Source: Candidatus Roizmanbacteria bacterium UBA1450
GTDB lineage: Bacteria; Patescibacteriota; Microgenomatia; UBA1406; GWC2-37-13
Direction: 5' to 3'
DNA: 64,000 nt
Assembly (NCBI GenBank): GCA_002329205.1
Contig: DCTC01000002.1
Span: forward strand, 62,001-126,000
The notes beneath the pieces were generated by a model that saw nothing but the letters and a program-made list of their open reading frames with translations, was not told the DNA's origin and ran no database searches. A program made the translations under genes and the position numbers. Each line of letters starts with the position of its first letter. Position 1 is the stretch's first letter. This document shows, in pieces, positions 44,159 to 52,975 of the stretch.

Positions 44159-46450
44159 TTAATTTTTAGAAAATTCTATCAGGAAAATCTTATCTGATGA
44201 AACTGAGGTATTATAGAGGATTTTATCACTCTCTGCAAGAGGAGAAAGATTGTGTCGAGTGACAACAATATTATCCGGTGCCTCAAACGAAAAATGAAAA
44301 TCATAGTTTGGTGAACCGATCTGCTTTTGGAGAATAAGCTGATACGTACCGTTCCCTTGAATAATAGTCGTCGGTAACCGATAGATGATCCGTACTTCAC
44401 GTTTTTCTTGAGGGGGAACAGTCATCAAAAATCCGATTGTTTTATACGTAAAATTTGTTTCGTCATAATCATCAATCACAGCACCGTCGACCGTAACACT
44501 TTGGACATAGGAGTTGGATGGAATCATAACCTGAAAGTAATTCTTGTAAGTCCCTCCTGGGAATACTCCCTGGTGAGAATCATTTTTATACTGTACAGTC
44601 AGAGTATTCGTGATTGTTCCTGAAGAGTCAATAGATATTTTAAGGCCGCTGGGACGTTGGATGAAAAAATTGGCTTTATTGACTCCCAGATTTGCATCAA
44701 GCTGGTAGAGATAATCCGGGATACAATGAACGGTCTCCGCAACAGTACAGGATGGTAAAAGGGTTCTTCCAGACCAGAAGTTTTTTTCAAAAATTTCCTG
44801 AACAGCAGGATCTTTTGAATAAAGAACCAGCTGTTTTTGATTCAGAGAGTCCTGTATGCCTGAAGTTAGTGTGGGGATATGAGCGTCCGGCAAATGTAAT
44901 AGCATCTGGTCCATGACGCTTGATAAGAAACTTTTTTTCTGCAGAGAACCAGGGAAAAAATCATCCTCAGCATATAGCTGAGCCTTGATATAAAAATTGT
45001 CAGCAGTTATCGTATCTCTAAAATCAGGGATGTAGAGAGAGTCAATTGTTGCCAGTAAATTTTTTACAGCAGTTGCGGTAAGCAACAGCCCACCGTCGAA
45101 TGATGTTTCATCCACTTCCATGGCCAAAAATTCCTCTGCTTGATGAAAATTGTCAACAAAATCACCAGTGAAAGCTGAATCCCGAAGATACCAAAACGGC
45201 TGTTCCATAAATTTGGATATTGCCTCAGGTGGTTCGATATGTGCTGTCAGTTGACCGTCAGCATCATAAACATCATATACTTGGATGTCCTGTATTGTAT
45301 AGTTGCGAACGTTTGCGACCGCATACGACCCAATGAACCCGCCTCCGGGTCGAAGTTCCATGTTGTTGGCAAACAGAAGCAAATATTTTTTTTCAGTATC
45401 TTTCGCGAAGATTGAGTCGAAGTGCGGAATAATTTGTTCAAACATGGCCAGAGATTCATCAGCCTCCCGGAGCTTCTCCTTTACAGCTATGAGGTCAGTA
45501 TTCCACTCAGGCAATTTGGCTTCGAGTAGTACAATATGCTCATGCAGTAATTGACTATTGACTACTAACCGTTCTTTGGCATCGGCAATTTTTTCAATAT
45601 CATTGTTGTTCTTATTTTTTTCAAAAATTCCCTCCGCTATAAGTCTTCCGTCATTTTCGATTGCTATTCCTGTTTCCATAATCGCCGCTGCCGAGGTATT
45701 GATTTGCAGAAGATCCTCAAAAGGTAGTGCTATGGAGAAAAAATGTAGGATCGGCTTTGAAAAGCTATACAGGTTTTTACTTGTCTGCAGATTGTTTTTG
45801 CCTTGTTTTACGTATTGCTCTGCTTTCTGGGAATTTCCATTTTTGTATTCCCGGAGTGCTGCGTATTGCATAGCAGAACTCATAAGAAGCGGTGGAAGGA
45901 AGAGAAATTGAGAAAATATCAACATCAGAATACCAAAAAACATCAATTTTTTTGGTGTAAAGAGCGATCTCACAGAGAACGATAACGACTTCTTCGTACG
46001 TTTTTTTGAATTTGATCGGGGAGACAATGACGTTTGATGGAAAATATGCAGATATATATCTTCGGTACGAGAAAAAGCAAACCAGAAGATAGTATCTAAA
46101 TCTTTGTCATAGTGCTGGGGTGATGTTTCCAGATTCAGTATTTTGATGTGCTCAAGTTTATATTCATAGCAGAAGGATGCATACGTTTGAGACGTCTCGT
46201 ATTCATTAAACAGTACAAAAACGAATTTTGTGTTGGAGATATCTTTTAGCCTAGGCAGAAGTACGTTGGTGAACTGGATAAAAAAGCAGATATCATACTT
46301 TTCATAGTCGTCAACAAGGGATGACGTAGAAAAAACTTCGACATGCATCTCCTTCAATCTTTTTTTCAGTTTTTTGAGAAAAACCGTATCGTGAGGAGCA
46401 ACAATAAGTACTTTTTGTGATGAATCTTGTATTTCAGTTTTTAAAAACAT
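44159..46450 (-). CDS. DUF4012 membrane protein with Rossmann-like N-terminus
   Basis: 763 residues. N-terminal 130 residues look like a degenerate Rossmann or receiver domain (QKVLIVAPHDTVFLKKLKKRL ... YDICFFIQFTNVLLPRL); a transmembrane helix (about 172-192) follows; the DUF4012 core has LLLFANNMELRPGGGFIGSYAVANV and GGLLLTATAVKNLL. The C-terminal beta region resembles an outer sugar-binding domain. DUF4012 proteins are common in this group and in actinobacteria, near glycan synthesis genes; function is unknown. The catalytic residues of an epimerase are not kept. Confidence 0.85.
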   Translation of the reverse strand: MFLKTEIQDSSQKVLIVAPHDTVFLKKLKKRLKEMHVEVFSTSSLVDDYEKYDICFFIQFTNVLLPRLKDISNTKFVFVLFNEYETSQTYASFCYEYKLEHIKILNLETSPQHYDKDLDTIFWFAFSRTEDIYLHIFHQTSLSPRSNSKKRTKKSLSFSVRSLFTPKKLMFFGILMLIFSQFLFLPPLLMSSAMQYAALREYKNGNSQKAEQYVKQGKNNLQTSKNLYSFSKPILHFFSIALPFEDLLQINTSAAAIMETGIAIENDGRLIAEGIFEKNKNNNDIEKIADAKERLVVNSQLLHEHIVLLEAKLPEWNTDLIAVKEKLREADESLAMFEQIIPHFDSIFAKDTEKKYLLLFANNMELRPGGGFIGSYAVANVRNYTIQDIQVYDVYDADGQLTAHIEPPEAISKFMEQPFWYLRDSAFTGDFVDNFHQAEEFLAMEVDETSFDGGLLLTATAVKNLLATIDSLYIPDFRDTITADNFYIKAQLYAEDDFFPGSLQKKSFLSSVMDQMLLHLPDAHIPTLTSGIQDSLNQKQLVLYSKDPAVQEIFEKNFWSGRTLLPSCTVAETVHCIPDYLYQLDANLGVNKANFFIQRPSGLKISIDSSGTITNTLTVQYKNDSHQGVFPGGTYKNYFQVMIPSNSYVQSVTVDGAVIDDYDETNFTYKTIGFLMTVPPQEKREVRIIYRLPTTIIQGNGTYQLILQKQIGSPNYDFHFSFEAPDNIVVTRHNLSPLAESDKILYNTSVSSDKIFLIEFSKN

Positions 46451-46485
46451 AAGACAACAGTCAACGTAATGAGAAGTTGGCTTGT

Positions 46486-46491
46486 TATAAT
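46486..46491 (+). promoter_or_regulatory. -10 hexamer of a probable leaderless promoter
   Basis: TATAAT, 6 nt before the ATG at 46498. Confidence 0.45.
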
Positions 46492-46497
46492 TGTAAT

Positions 46498-46965
46498 ATG
46501 AAACAGAGTATATGGAAATACGAGAGCATAGAGAATCTCCGGCAAAAATGGGCAGGTAAAAAAATAGTGCTCAGCGGGGGTTGTTTTGATGTCATTCACT
46601 ACGGCCATTTTTCTTTTCTGCGCGATGCAAAAAGGCACGGCGATGTGCTTATTATTGCACTTGAATCGGATGAATCAATTCTGAAACGAAAAAAACGCAA
46701 ACCTATACATACTCAACAGCATCGTGCAGAGATACTTGCCAGTTTAGATGTCGTTGACGACGTGATCCTGCTTCCATTTTTCAACTCTGATGAAGGCTAC
46801 AGTGGCCTCGTAAGACTTATGTGTCCGACGGTGGTTGCAGTCACGGCAGGGGATCCGCATATAGAAAAAAAACGCAGACAGGCTGCACAAGTGGGCGCTG
46901 CCGTTGTCGAGGTTACCAGATTACTTCCGGAATTTTCTACTTCGAAAATTCTCGCTGATTCCTAG
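46498..46965 (+). CDS. HxGH nucleotidyltransferase (RfaE-C/TagD-like cytidylyltransferase)
   Basis: 155 residues. VLSGGCFDVIHYGHFSFLRDAKRHGDVLIIAL is the signature of the cytidylyltransferase family (HxGH as HYGH), and ILASLDVVDDVILL with STSKI near the end fits RfaE domain II or glycerol-3-phosphate cytidylyltransferase. It should couple CTP or ATP to a sugar or polyol phosphate for surface glycan synthesis. Divergent from the DUF4012 gene; the ATG at 46498 is favoured by the promoter over TTG starts further upstream. Confidence 0.87.
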   Translation: MKQSIWKYESIENLRQKWAGKKIVLSGGCFDVIHYGHFSFLRDAKRHGDVLIIALESDESILKRKKRKPIHTQQHRAEILASLDVVDDVILLPFFNSDEGYSGLVRLMCPTVVAVTAGDPHIEKKRRQAAQVGAAVVEVTRLLPEFSTSKILADS

Positions 46966-47002
46966 CCTTTTAATTTATTAATTTATTACTGATGAAATTT
47001 AT

Positions 47003-47554
47003 ATGAGATTATTTATTGCTGCTGCAATACCTGAAGAAACACGTGCACAAATTTCTCAGATATTTGCCAATCTAAAAAAAGAATACCCTGAATTTAATTG
47101 GGTACCCGAGAAAAATTATCACATTACGGTGACATTTCTGGGTGAAAGAAGTGACGAAAAAATGCCCCATATTGTTGAAGCAATCGAACGGTCAGTTTTT
47201 GATATCAGGCCTACCCGCCTTTTTGCACTGGCCGCGAATATGTTTGTTCACCAGGGAATTATTCTCCATTTGGCATTTAACAGGAATAAGGATTTTGAGA
47301 TAATTCGAAAAAGAACTGCTGACCTTTTTGATGTGGAGAAGGAAAATAATGTCGCAAAAAAATATATACCACATATTACAACGGCAAGATATAAATTACC
47401 GTCAAAACAACAATACTTCCATTTAAGGAAAAAATTGGAGAAGCTTCATACCGATATTGAATTCCCGGTACAGGAATTGCATCTCTATCAAAGCATAACA
47501 AAGCCAACGAACCCTGAGTATGAAATTATCCATACTTTTGAGCTCGTTGATTGA
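47003..47554 (+). CDS. thpR: RNA 2',3'-cyclic phosphodiesterase (ThpR/LigT, 2H family)
   Basis: 183 residues. Two H-x-T/S motifs, HITVTF (about 41-46) and HITTAR (about 125-130), are the catalytic pair of 2H phosphoesterases; MRLFIAAAIPEETR is the standard family start. It opens 2',3'-cyclic phosphate ends of RNA to 2'-phosphates in vitro. It converges with the small gene at 47560. Confidence 0.93.
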   Translation: MRLFIAAAIPEETRAQISQIFANLKKEYPEFNWVPEKNYHITVTFLGERSDEKMPHIVEAIERSVFDIRPTRLFALAANMFVHQGIILHLAFNRNKDFEIIRKRTADLFDVEKENNVAKKYIPHITTARYKLPSKQQYFHLRKKLEKLHTDIEFPVQELHLYQSITKPTNPEYEIIHTFELVD

Positions 47555-47559
47555 GATAA

Positions 47560-47754
47560 TTATGCAATACTATCCCAAGTTTCTTTGCTGACGAATTTTG
47601 TCAGTTTGACGCCGTCTTTTTCTGCTTTTACTGCATAACGAACCTGTTTTTCGCCACTTTTTGTCTCTCGTTCATATGTGACTTTTTCTACTTCCGAAGC
47701 AGGAACTAAAACTTTTCTTCTGTTTTTAACATCGTAAAATTCAATTTGATCCAT
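47560..47754 (-). CDS. Small basic protein with a perfect Shine-Dalgarno site
   Basis: 64 residues from the ATG at 47754 (an in-frame GTG nine bases upstream lies in the ribosome binding site). MDQIEFYDVKNRRKVLVPASEVEKVTYERETKSG then VRYAVKAEKDGVKLTKFVSK: beta-rich, one compact domain, no Cys. It recalls short nucleic-acid-binding SH3-like proteins but I do not recognise it. It is downstream of the 105-residue gene in one operon. Its strong translation signal suggests high protein level. Confidence 0.7.
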   Translation of the reverse strand: MDQIEFYDVKNRRKVLVPASEVEKVTYERETKSGEKQVRYAVKAEKDGVKLTKFVSKETWDSIA

Positions 47755-47761
47755 TTTTTTC

Positions 47762-47771
47762 ACCTCCTTTC
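47762..47771 (-). promoter_or_regulatory. Consensus Shine-Dalgarno site
   Basis: AAAGGAGGTG on the minus strand about 7 nt before the ATG at 47754, complementary to the usual 16S rRNA 3' end. Nearly all other genes here lack such a site. Confidence 0.75.
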
Positions 47772-47775
47772 CGTT

Positions 47776-48093
47776 TTAATATGTAATTAAATTCGTAATA
47801 TCAATAATCCCTGAAAGCTGTGCGACATATATCCCTACCTGAACACAAACAAGTAGTAACATAATCATAAGTGATTTCATCAGGTCATGCTTAAAATAGG
47901 AGACCGTTTCTTCATCACTTTTGAAAACGGATACTTTTTTTAATTCTTTCTGTTGTTTCTGAGCCGCAGGGACAGGCCGATATGAAGGAGTTTGTGTTGA
48001 ATGTTTTGGTACCAATACTTCATTTACTTCTTTTTTCTTTTGCAGACGATTGCGCTGTGCCTCAATTTTTTGCTTTTTTGTTTTTTTGGGCAT
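47776..48093 (-). CDS. Small hypothetical membrane protein
   Basis: 105 residues: a very basic coiled N-terminus (MPKKTKKQKIEAQRNRLQKKKEV), a Pro/Gln linker and one C-terminal helix LMKSLMIMLLLVCVQVGIYVA (about 72-92). The cytoplasmic basic part could bind RNA or ribosomes at the membrane. Family not recognised. The 225 bp upstream to 48318 contain a 77-codon minus-strand frame without support. Confidence 0.55.
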   Translation of the reverse strand: MPKKTKKQKIEAQRNRLQKKKEVNEVLVPKHSTQTPSYRPVPAAQKQQKELKKVSVFKSDEETVSYFKHDLMKSLMIMLLLVCVQVGIYVAQLSGIIDITNLITY

Positions 48094-48318
48094 GATGACA
48101 TTTAATCATATTGACAGTCCATATGCAAGAGGTTACAATGACCTTCGTCCTTAAGAATATTTTCTTTCTCAGCTGAAATCGGGAATAGAGTCTGTATAAG
48201 CCCTAAAGCAGACAACTGTCTACCTACTGTTATCTTTTCTGAGAAACAATAAAAAAAATATATTACAATGTTCATACAGATGAAACTGTAGTAATTACTA
48301 TTTGTTTTCTTTACGTTC

Positions 48319-49467
48319 ATGAATAAAAAAATCATTTTGATTATTGGTGCGATTATATACCTGGGAACGAGTTTTGGATCATATAAATACTTTAGTTCAA
48401 ATACTGTTGATACCTCCGGATATGATGTCCCCGTGGAAAACGGTGACGGTACGGCCGACTCAGGACCAAAAACTGAACCGTGTCCTCTGAATGGAAAACT
48501 GTATTCAAAAACTCAACGGGCTAAATGGGAGAAGCGAAGACCGTTGGGTGTGATGGTGCAAAACAATACTGAAGCGCGGCCGCAGTCAGGAGTTTCAAGC
48601 GCTGATGTCGTACATGAGGCTGTTGCAGAGGGAGGGATTACGCGATTTCTCCTTATGTATTATTGTGAGGAACCGAAAATTGTCGGCTCTGTGAGATCTG
48701 CACGTATATACTTTATCCGTCTTCTTCAGGGTTTTGGGAATCTGCCGCTTTATGCGCACGTAGGGGGTGCAAATACTCCCGGTCCTGCAGATGCTTTGGG
48801 TGAGATTAAAAAACTGGGTTGGTTCGGATACAATGATTTGGACCAATTCGCCGTTCCTTTCCCCAATTACTGGCGAGACTATGATAGACTTCCAGGTAGA
48901 GCTACGGAGCATACAGTATATACAAATACTCAGAAATTGTGGGATTATGCAGCAAAAAACAGAGACCTGACCCAAGTTGATGAGGATGGTGAGGCTTGGG
49001 ATGAAGGATGGAAACCGTGGAAGTTTACAGATGATGCAAAAGAAGGATCCCGCGGTGATGTAGCGAAGATTAACTATGGCTTTTGGAGCAATAGTTTGGG
49101 CTCTGACTATACCGTACAATGGACGTATGATGCAACCAGCAATAGCTACAGGAGAACCAACGGCGGAGAAGCCCATATAGATAAAAATACGGAGAAACAG
49201 CTTGAGTCAAAGAATATAATCATCGTTTTTGCGGATGAGAGCGTAGCCAATGACGGGTATGAGCACGGAGAACATTTACTTTACGATGTGATCGGGACAG
49301 ATGATGCAATCATTTTTCAGAACGGGACTGCCATCGAGGGTGAATGGAAAAAAACAAAAGCAACAGACATGATGCGTTTCTATGACTCAAACGGAAAAGA
49401 GATTGAACTTGTCAGAGGTCAGGTGTGGATCTCAATATTACCGTCGGGCAATAAAGTTACGTATTAA
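48319..49467 (+). CDS. DUF3048 (YerB-like) membrane-anchored protein
   Basis: 382 residues: N-terminal helix (about 5-22), low-complexity spacer, then RRPLGVMVQNNTEARPQSGVSSADVVHEAVAEGGITRFLLMYY, the exact DUF3048 signature, and RSARIYFIRLLQGFGNLPLYAHVGG. The second half ends MMRFYDSNGKEIELVRGQVWISILPSG, also typical. DUF3048 proteins are extracytoplasmic and of unknown role, in firmicutes and CPR bacteria. No lipobox Cys is seen, so it is a helix anchor and not a lipoprotein. Confidence 0.9.
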   Translation: MNKKIILIIGAIIYLGTSFGSYKYFSSNTVDTSGYDVPVENGDGTADSGPKTEPCPLNGKLYSKTQRAKWEKRRPLGVMVQNNTEARPQSGVSSADVVHEAVAEGGITRFLLMYYCEEPKIVGSVRSARIYFIRLLQGFGNLPLYAHVGGANTPGPADALGEIKKLGWFGYNDLDQFAVPFPNYWRDYDRLPGRATEHTVYTNTQKLWDYAAKNRDLTQVDEDGEAWDEGWKPWKFTDDAKEGSRGDVAKINYGFWSNSLGSDYTVQWTYDATSNSYRRTNGGEAHIDKNTEKQLESKNIIIVFADESVANDGYEHGEHLLYDVIGTDDAIIFQNGTAIEGEWKKTKATDMMRFYDSNGKEIELVRGQVWISILPSGNKVTY

Positions 49468-49499
49468 TCATTATAATTGAGGATAGTCTCAAAAGTATT

Positions 49500-50075
49500 A
49501 TGTTAGATAATCTGATTCCTTCAAAAGTACGAAGAAAAATCCTTGAACTGTATTTTCACAATACAGATCAGAGCTACTATTTGCGTGAAATCGTGCGTAT
49601 GACGGATGAAGAAGTAAACGCAGTCAAGCGCGAGCTTGATATCTTGCATGATTCCAAAGTTTTGACACGAGAGCGAAGAACCAACAAAGTTTTTTATGCA
49701 CTGAATAAAAGCTATCCTTTGTATGATGAATTCCTACGTATTTTTACAAAACAAACTACCTTAGCGCAGCTTATCTACAAAAATAGTAGCCGTTTGGGTA
49801 AAATTAAATTCATTGCCGTATCTACTAAATTTTCTAAAAAAATACCTGTCAAAGAGGATGAAATTTATGTACTTTTCGTCGGCATTGTGGTAATCCCTGA
49901 AGTTGAAAGCATTATGCAGGCTTCGAAGAAGGACCTCGGCTGGGACATCAATTACACGGTGATGACTGAGGACGAAGTACAATTCCGGAAAAGAAACAAC
50001 GATCCATTTATATGGAAGTTTTTAAAGCAACCGAAAGTTATGCTTGTTGGTCAAGAAGAAGAACTTTTAAAGTAA
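49500..50075 (+). CDS. Winged-helix protein with a degenerate nucleotidyltransferase-like domain
   Basis: 191 residues. N-terminal winged helix (VRRKILELYFHNTDQSYYLREIVRMTDEEVNAVKRELDILHDSKVLTRERRTNKVFYALN) then a small alpha/beta domain (IKFIAVSTKFSKKIPVKEDEIYVLFVG ... INYTVMTEDEVQFRKRNNDPFIWKFL). This order matches the wHTH-MNT proteins found widely in archaea and CPR, in which the GS-x10-DxD catalytic motif is lost here. Likely a regulator. It lies just before secD but may be independent. Confidence 0.7.
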   Translation: MLDNLIPSKVRRKILELYFHNTDQSYYLREIVRMTDEEVNAVKRELDILHDSKVLTRERRTNKVFYALNKSYPLYDEFLRIFTKQTTLAQLIYKNSSRLGKIKFIAVSTKFSKKIPVKEDEIYVLFVGIVVIPEVESIMQASKKDLGWDINYTVMTEDEVQFRKRNNDPFIWKFLKQPKVMLVGQEEELLK

Positions 50076-50085
50076 CCGTAGAAGT

Positions 50086-51441
50086 ATGAAATATATTAAG
50101 TATCTATTTATTACTGCGATAGTATTACTTGTTCTCTGGATAGATCTGCCTCGACCTATACCGATTAAATTTAACGCCTTCGGACGTGATGTCAATACCA
50201 GAATTCCTACTCTTGCCTTCAATTTTCAGGTCGGAGATCGTATTGTACGGAAAGAATTCAAGACTCAGCTGGGTCTTGACCTCAAAGGAGGAAGCCATCT
50301 GGTATTTGAAGCTGATACATCCAGCGTATCACAAGCTGATCTGGAAGATGCACTAGCTTCCTCACGGGATATTATCGAACGAAGGGTAAATCTGTTCGGT
50401 GTTTCAGAACCTGTTGTCCGTACAGTTCAATCAGGGAATGTGTATCGTATAGAAGTAGATCTCCCCGGAGTAACGGATATTGCTCAAGCGTCATCACTCA
50501 TAGGTCAGACTGCACAGCTGCATTTCAAAGAAAAAGGTGAGGAAAGCGGAGAAGAGGCAACGGAAAGTGCAGGTCTTGCCTTTTTAGATTTGAAACAGGA
50601 AACGGGGTTAACAGGTAAGGATGTAACCAAAGCTACGGTAGTATTTGATCCCCAAACCGGACAACCGCAGGTCCAATTGGATTTTACCAAAGAAGGTGCG
50701 CAAAAATTTGCTGAAATAACAAGACGTAATGTGGGTGAACTGGTGGGAATCTACCTGGATGAAATGCTCATTTCGGCTCCAGTAGTCCAGCAGGAAATAC
50801 GCGACGGCAATGCTGTGATTTCAGGGAGCTTCCGAGTCGAAGACGCAAAACAGCTTGCCACTGCAATCAATTCCGGTGCACTTCCGCTTCCTATAAAACT
50901 TGTTGAACAACGAAGCGTCGGGCCGACACTCGGTGCTATTGAAGTCGAAAGAAGTGTTATCGCAGGTATCGCCGGACTAACAATGGTCATGATATTTATG
51001 ATTGCATACTACGGAAGACTTGGTGTTATTGCCTGTATAGGACTTCTGATATATGGCTTCATTTCTTTTGCAATTTTCCGAGCGATTCCGATTGTCCTTA
51101 CCCTTCCCGGAATAGCAGGATTTTTGCTTTCAATCGGTATGGCAGTTGATTCCAATATCCTCATTTTTGAACGTATTAAGGATGAACAACGAAAAGGAAA
51201 ATCATTTGATTCCGCAATCCGTATAGGCTTTGGAAGAGCTATTGATGCCATCAAAGATGCAAATGTTACGACACTTCTTGTTGCTTTTATTCTTTTCAAT
51301 CCGCTCAATTGGGAGTTTTTGCCGCAGTTTGGACTGGTGAGAGGATTTGCATTGACTTTGGCGATAGGTGTTGCAACAAGCCTTTTTACCGGTGTTGTTA
51401 TCACCAAAAGACTTATTAAGACATTTTATACCTATAAATAA
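50086..51441 (+). CDS. secD: Protein translocase subunit SecD
   Basis: 451 residues. N-terminal helix, then LGLDLKGGSHLVFEAD (the D-x-x-G-G-x-x-x signature), the outer P1 region, and six C-terminal helices with ERSVIAGIAGLTMVMIFMIAYYGRLG and GIAGFLLSIGMAVDSNILIFERIKDE. SecDF uses the proton gradient to pull proteins out of the Sec channel. Short for the family (E. coli 615) because the outer domain is reduced. secF starts 2 bp after the stop. Confidence 0.96.
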   Translation: MKYIKYLFITAIVLLVLWIDLPRPIPIKFNAFGRDVNTRIPTLAFNFQVGDRIVRKEFKTQLGLDLKGGSHLVFEADTSSVSQADLEDALASSRDIIERRVNLFGVSEPVVRTVQSGNVYRIEVDLPGVTDIAQASSLIGQTAQLHFKEKGEESGEEATESAGLAFLDLKQETGLTGKDVTKATVVFDPQTGQPQVQLDFTKEGAQKFAEITRRNVGELVGIYLDEMLISAPVVQQEIRDGNAVISGSFRVEDAKQLATAINSGALPLPIKLVEQRSVGPTLGAIEVERSVIAGIAGLTMVMIFMIAYYGRLGVIACIGLLIYGFISFAIFRAIPIVLTLPGIAGFLLSIGMAVDSNILIFERIKDEQRKGKSFDSAIRIGFGRAIDAIKDANVTTLLVAFILFNPLNWEFLPQFGLVRGFALTLAIGVATSLFTGVVITKRLIKTFYTYK

Positions 51442-51443
51442 AC

Positions 51444-52328
51444 ATGTTTGATTTTCTTAAATATTCGAAAGTGTATGCTGCAATTTCAGCTCTCACGATT
51501 ACTCTGGGATTGCTGTCTATTTGGCAATGGGGGTACATATACTCAATAGATTTTGTGGGAGGAACAAATCTGGAGTATCAGTTTGAAACAAAAGTGACAG
51601 AAAAACAGGTCTCAGGAGTTTTGGCTGAGCAGGGCGTTGAAGTTATTGCTCTTGAAATGAAGCCTGAGAATGTTGTGTTTATACGTCTTCCAGCAATTGA
51701 TGAACAAAAAGAACAAACTTTAAGGCAATCATTGGGACAAACTCTTGATGCAGATGTAAGTGTGATTCGTACGGAAACGGTTGGTCCGACTATCGGAGCT
51801 GAAACGCTTCGGAAGACGGCTATAGCGGCGAGTATTGCGATTGTGGGTATTCTTGTATATATTGCCTGGGCATTCAAGAATGTAAATTTTGCCCTGGCAG
51901 CCATAGTGGCGCTTTTCCACGATGTTCTTGTTGTGGTTGGTGTCTATTCAATCATATCCCACTATTTTGGTGCGGAGCTTGATACGCTGTTTGTGACGGC
52001 ACTCCTTACGACCATGTCCTTTTCTGTCCATGATACGATTGTCGTTTTTGACCAAATCCGTGAATACCGCAAAAGACATGGCATAGGGCATATTGAAGAA
52101 TATGCGAACAAAGCTTTGACCGATACAATGGTACGATCACTCAACAATTCATTTACTATCATTTTTATGTTGCTGGCACTTGTTCTCCTGGGTGGTACGA
52201 CAATCCGTTATTTTGCAGTTGCGCTTCTCGTCGGCACAGTAACAGGCACATATTCATCTCCCTTTGTTGCGACGCCTGTTGCGGTTTGGCTGGAAAAAAG
52301 GTCACTAAAACAAAAGATTTCCGCATAA
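51444..52328 (+). CDS. secF: Protein translocase subunit SecF
   Basis: 294 residues. YSIDFVGGTNLEYQFETK (FxGG signature), ETVGPTIGAETLRKTAIAAS and the C-terminal SVHDTIVVFDQIREYRKRHG helix pair are the family hallmarks; six helices in total. Partner of SecD, cotranscribed. Confidence 0.96.
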   Translation: MFDFLKYSKVYAAISALTITLGLLSIWQWGYIYSIDFVGGTNLEYQFETKVTEKQVSGVLAEQGVEVIALEMKPENVVFIRLPAIDEQKEQTLRQSLGQTLDADVSVIRTETVGPTIGAETLRKTAIAASIAIVGILVYIAWAFKNVNFALAAIVALFHDVLVVVGVYSIISHYFGAELDTLFVTALLTTMSFSVHDTIVVFDQIREYRKRHGIGHIEEYANKALTDTMVRSLNNSFTIIFMLLALVLLGGTTIRYFAVALLVGTVTGTYSSPFVATPVAVWLEKRSLKQKISA

Positions 52329-52351
52329 CAAATAATTGATTATTAGTATTC

Positions 52352-52975
52352 ATGACTATTCATAGATTTTCCCTGGGACAAATGCAGGCGAATTGTTATC
52401 TTCTCGAGCAAGACGGAAAGGCACTGCTCATTGATCCGGCGGATTCGGCTGACTTTATCCTTGAACAGATTCAAAGACGTAATCTTGAGCTTGTCGGTCT
52501 CGCTGCGACTCATGGACATTTTGATCATGTGATGGCTGTAGGCGAAATCCAGCTCTCATATCCTCATTTATCACTTCATGTCAACAAAAAAGATCAGTTC
52601 CTTTTGAAACGGGTTGCAGAAACTGCCCGTCATTTTCTCGGATTTGAACCGATGGTAGTCCCGATCCGGTTGATTGCAGAGCTTCCAAAAGGAGATTTCT
52701 CAATTGATGATTTTCGATTCCATGTAATTCAAACGCCAGGGCATACTCCAGGGAGCTGCAGTCTATACTTCGAGAAGGACAAGGTATTGTTTACGGGAGA
52801 TACTCTTTTTCAAGGCGGAATCGGGCGCTATGATTTTTCATATAGTGATAAAGAAGACTTAAAAAAATCAATTCAGGGTATTTTAAAACTACCAGAAGAT
52901 ACCCGCATTCTTTCCGGTCACGGAGAAGAGGCGCTTCTACAATATGAAATAGATATTATTGATCAGTATTTTTGA
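52352..52975 (+). CDS. MBL-fold metallo-hydrolase (glyoxalase II-like)
   Basis: 207 residues. Metal motif THGHFDH (HxHxDH), then PGHTPGS with the third His, FTGDTLF with the bridging Asp and SGHGEE at the end. QANCYLLEQDGKALLIDPAD at the start is the usual form of the YcbL/GloB-like subgroup, which acts on thioesters or related substrates. Real substrate unknown. The last 20 bp overlap the convergent cca gene. Confidence 0.92.
   Translation: MTIHRFSLGQMQANCYLLEQDGKALLIDPADSADFILEQIQRRNLELVGLAATHGHFDHVMAVGEIQLSYPHLSLHVNKKDQFLLKRVAETARHFLGFEPMVVPIRLIAELPKGDFSIDDFRFHVIQTPGHTPGSCSLYFEKDKVLFTGDTLFQGGIGRYDFSYSDKEDLKKSIQGILKLPEDTRILSGHGEEALLQYEIDIIDQYF

Noticed and set aside
48102..48335. 77-codon minus-strand frame
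   Set aside because: Overlaps the start of the DUF3048 gene and has no recognisable feature.
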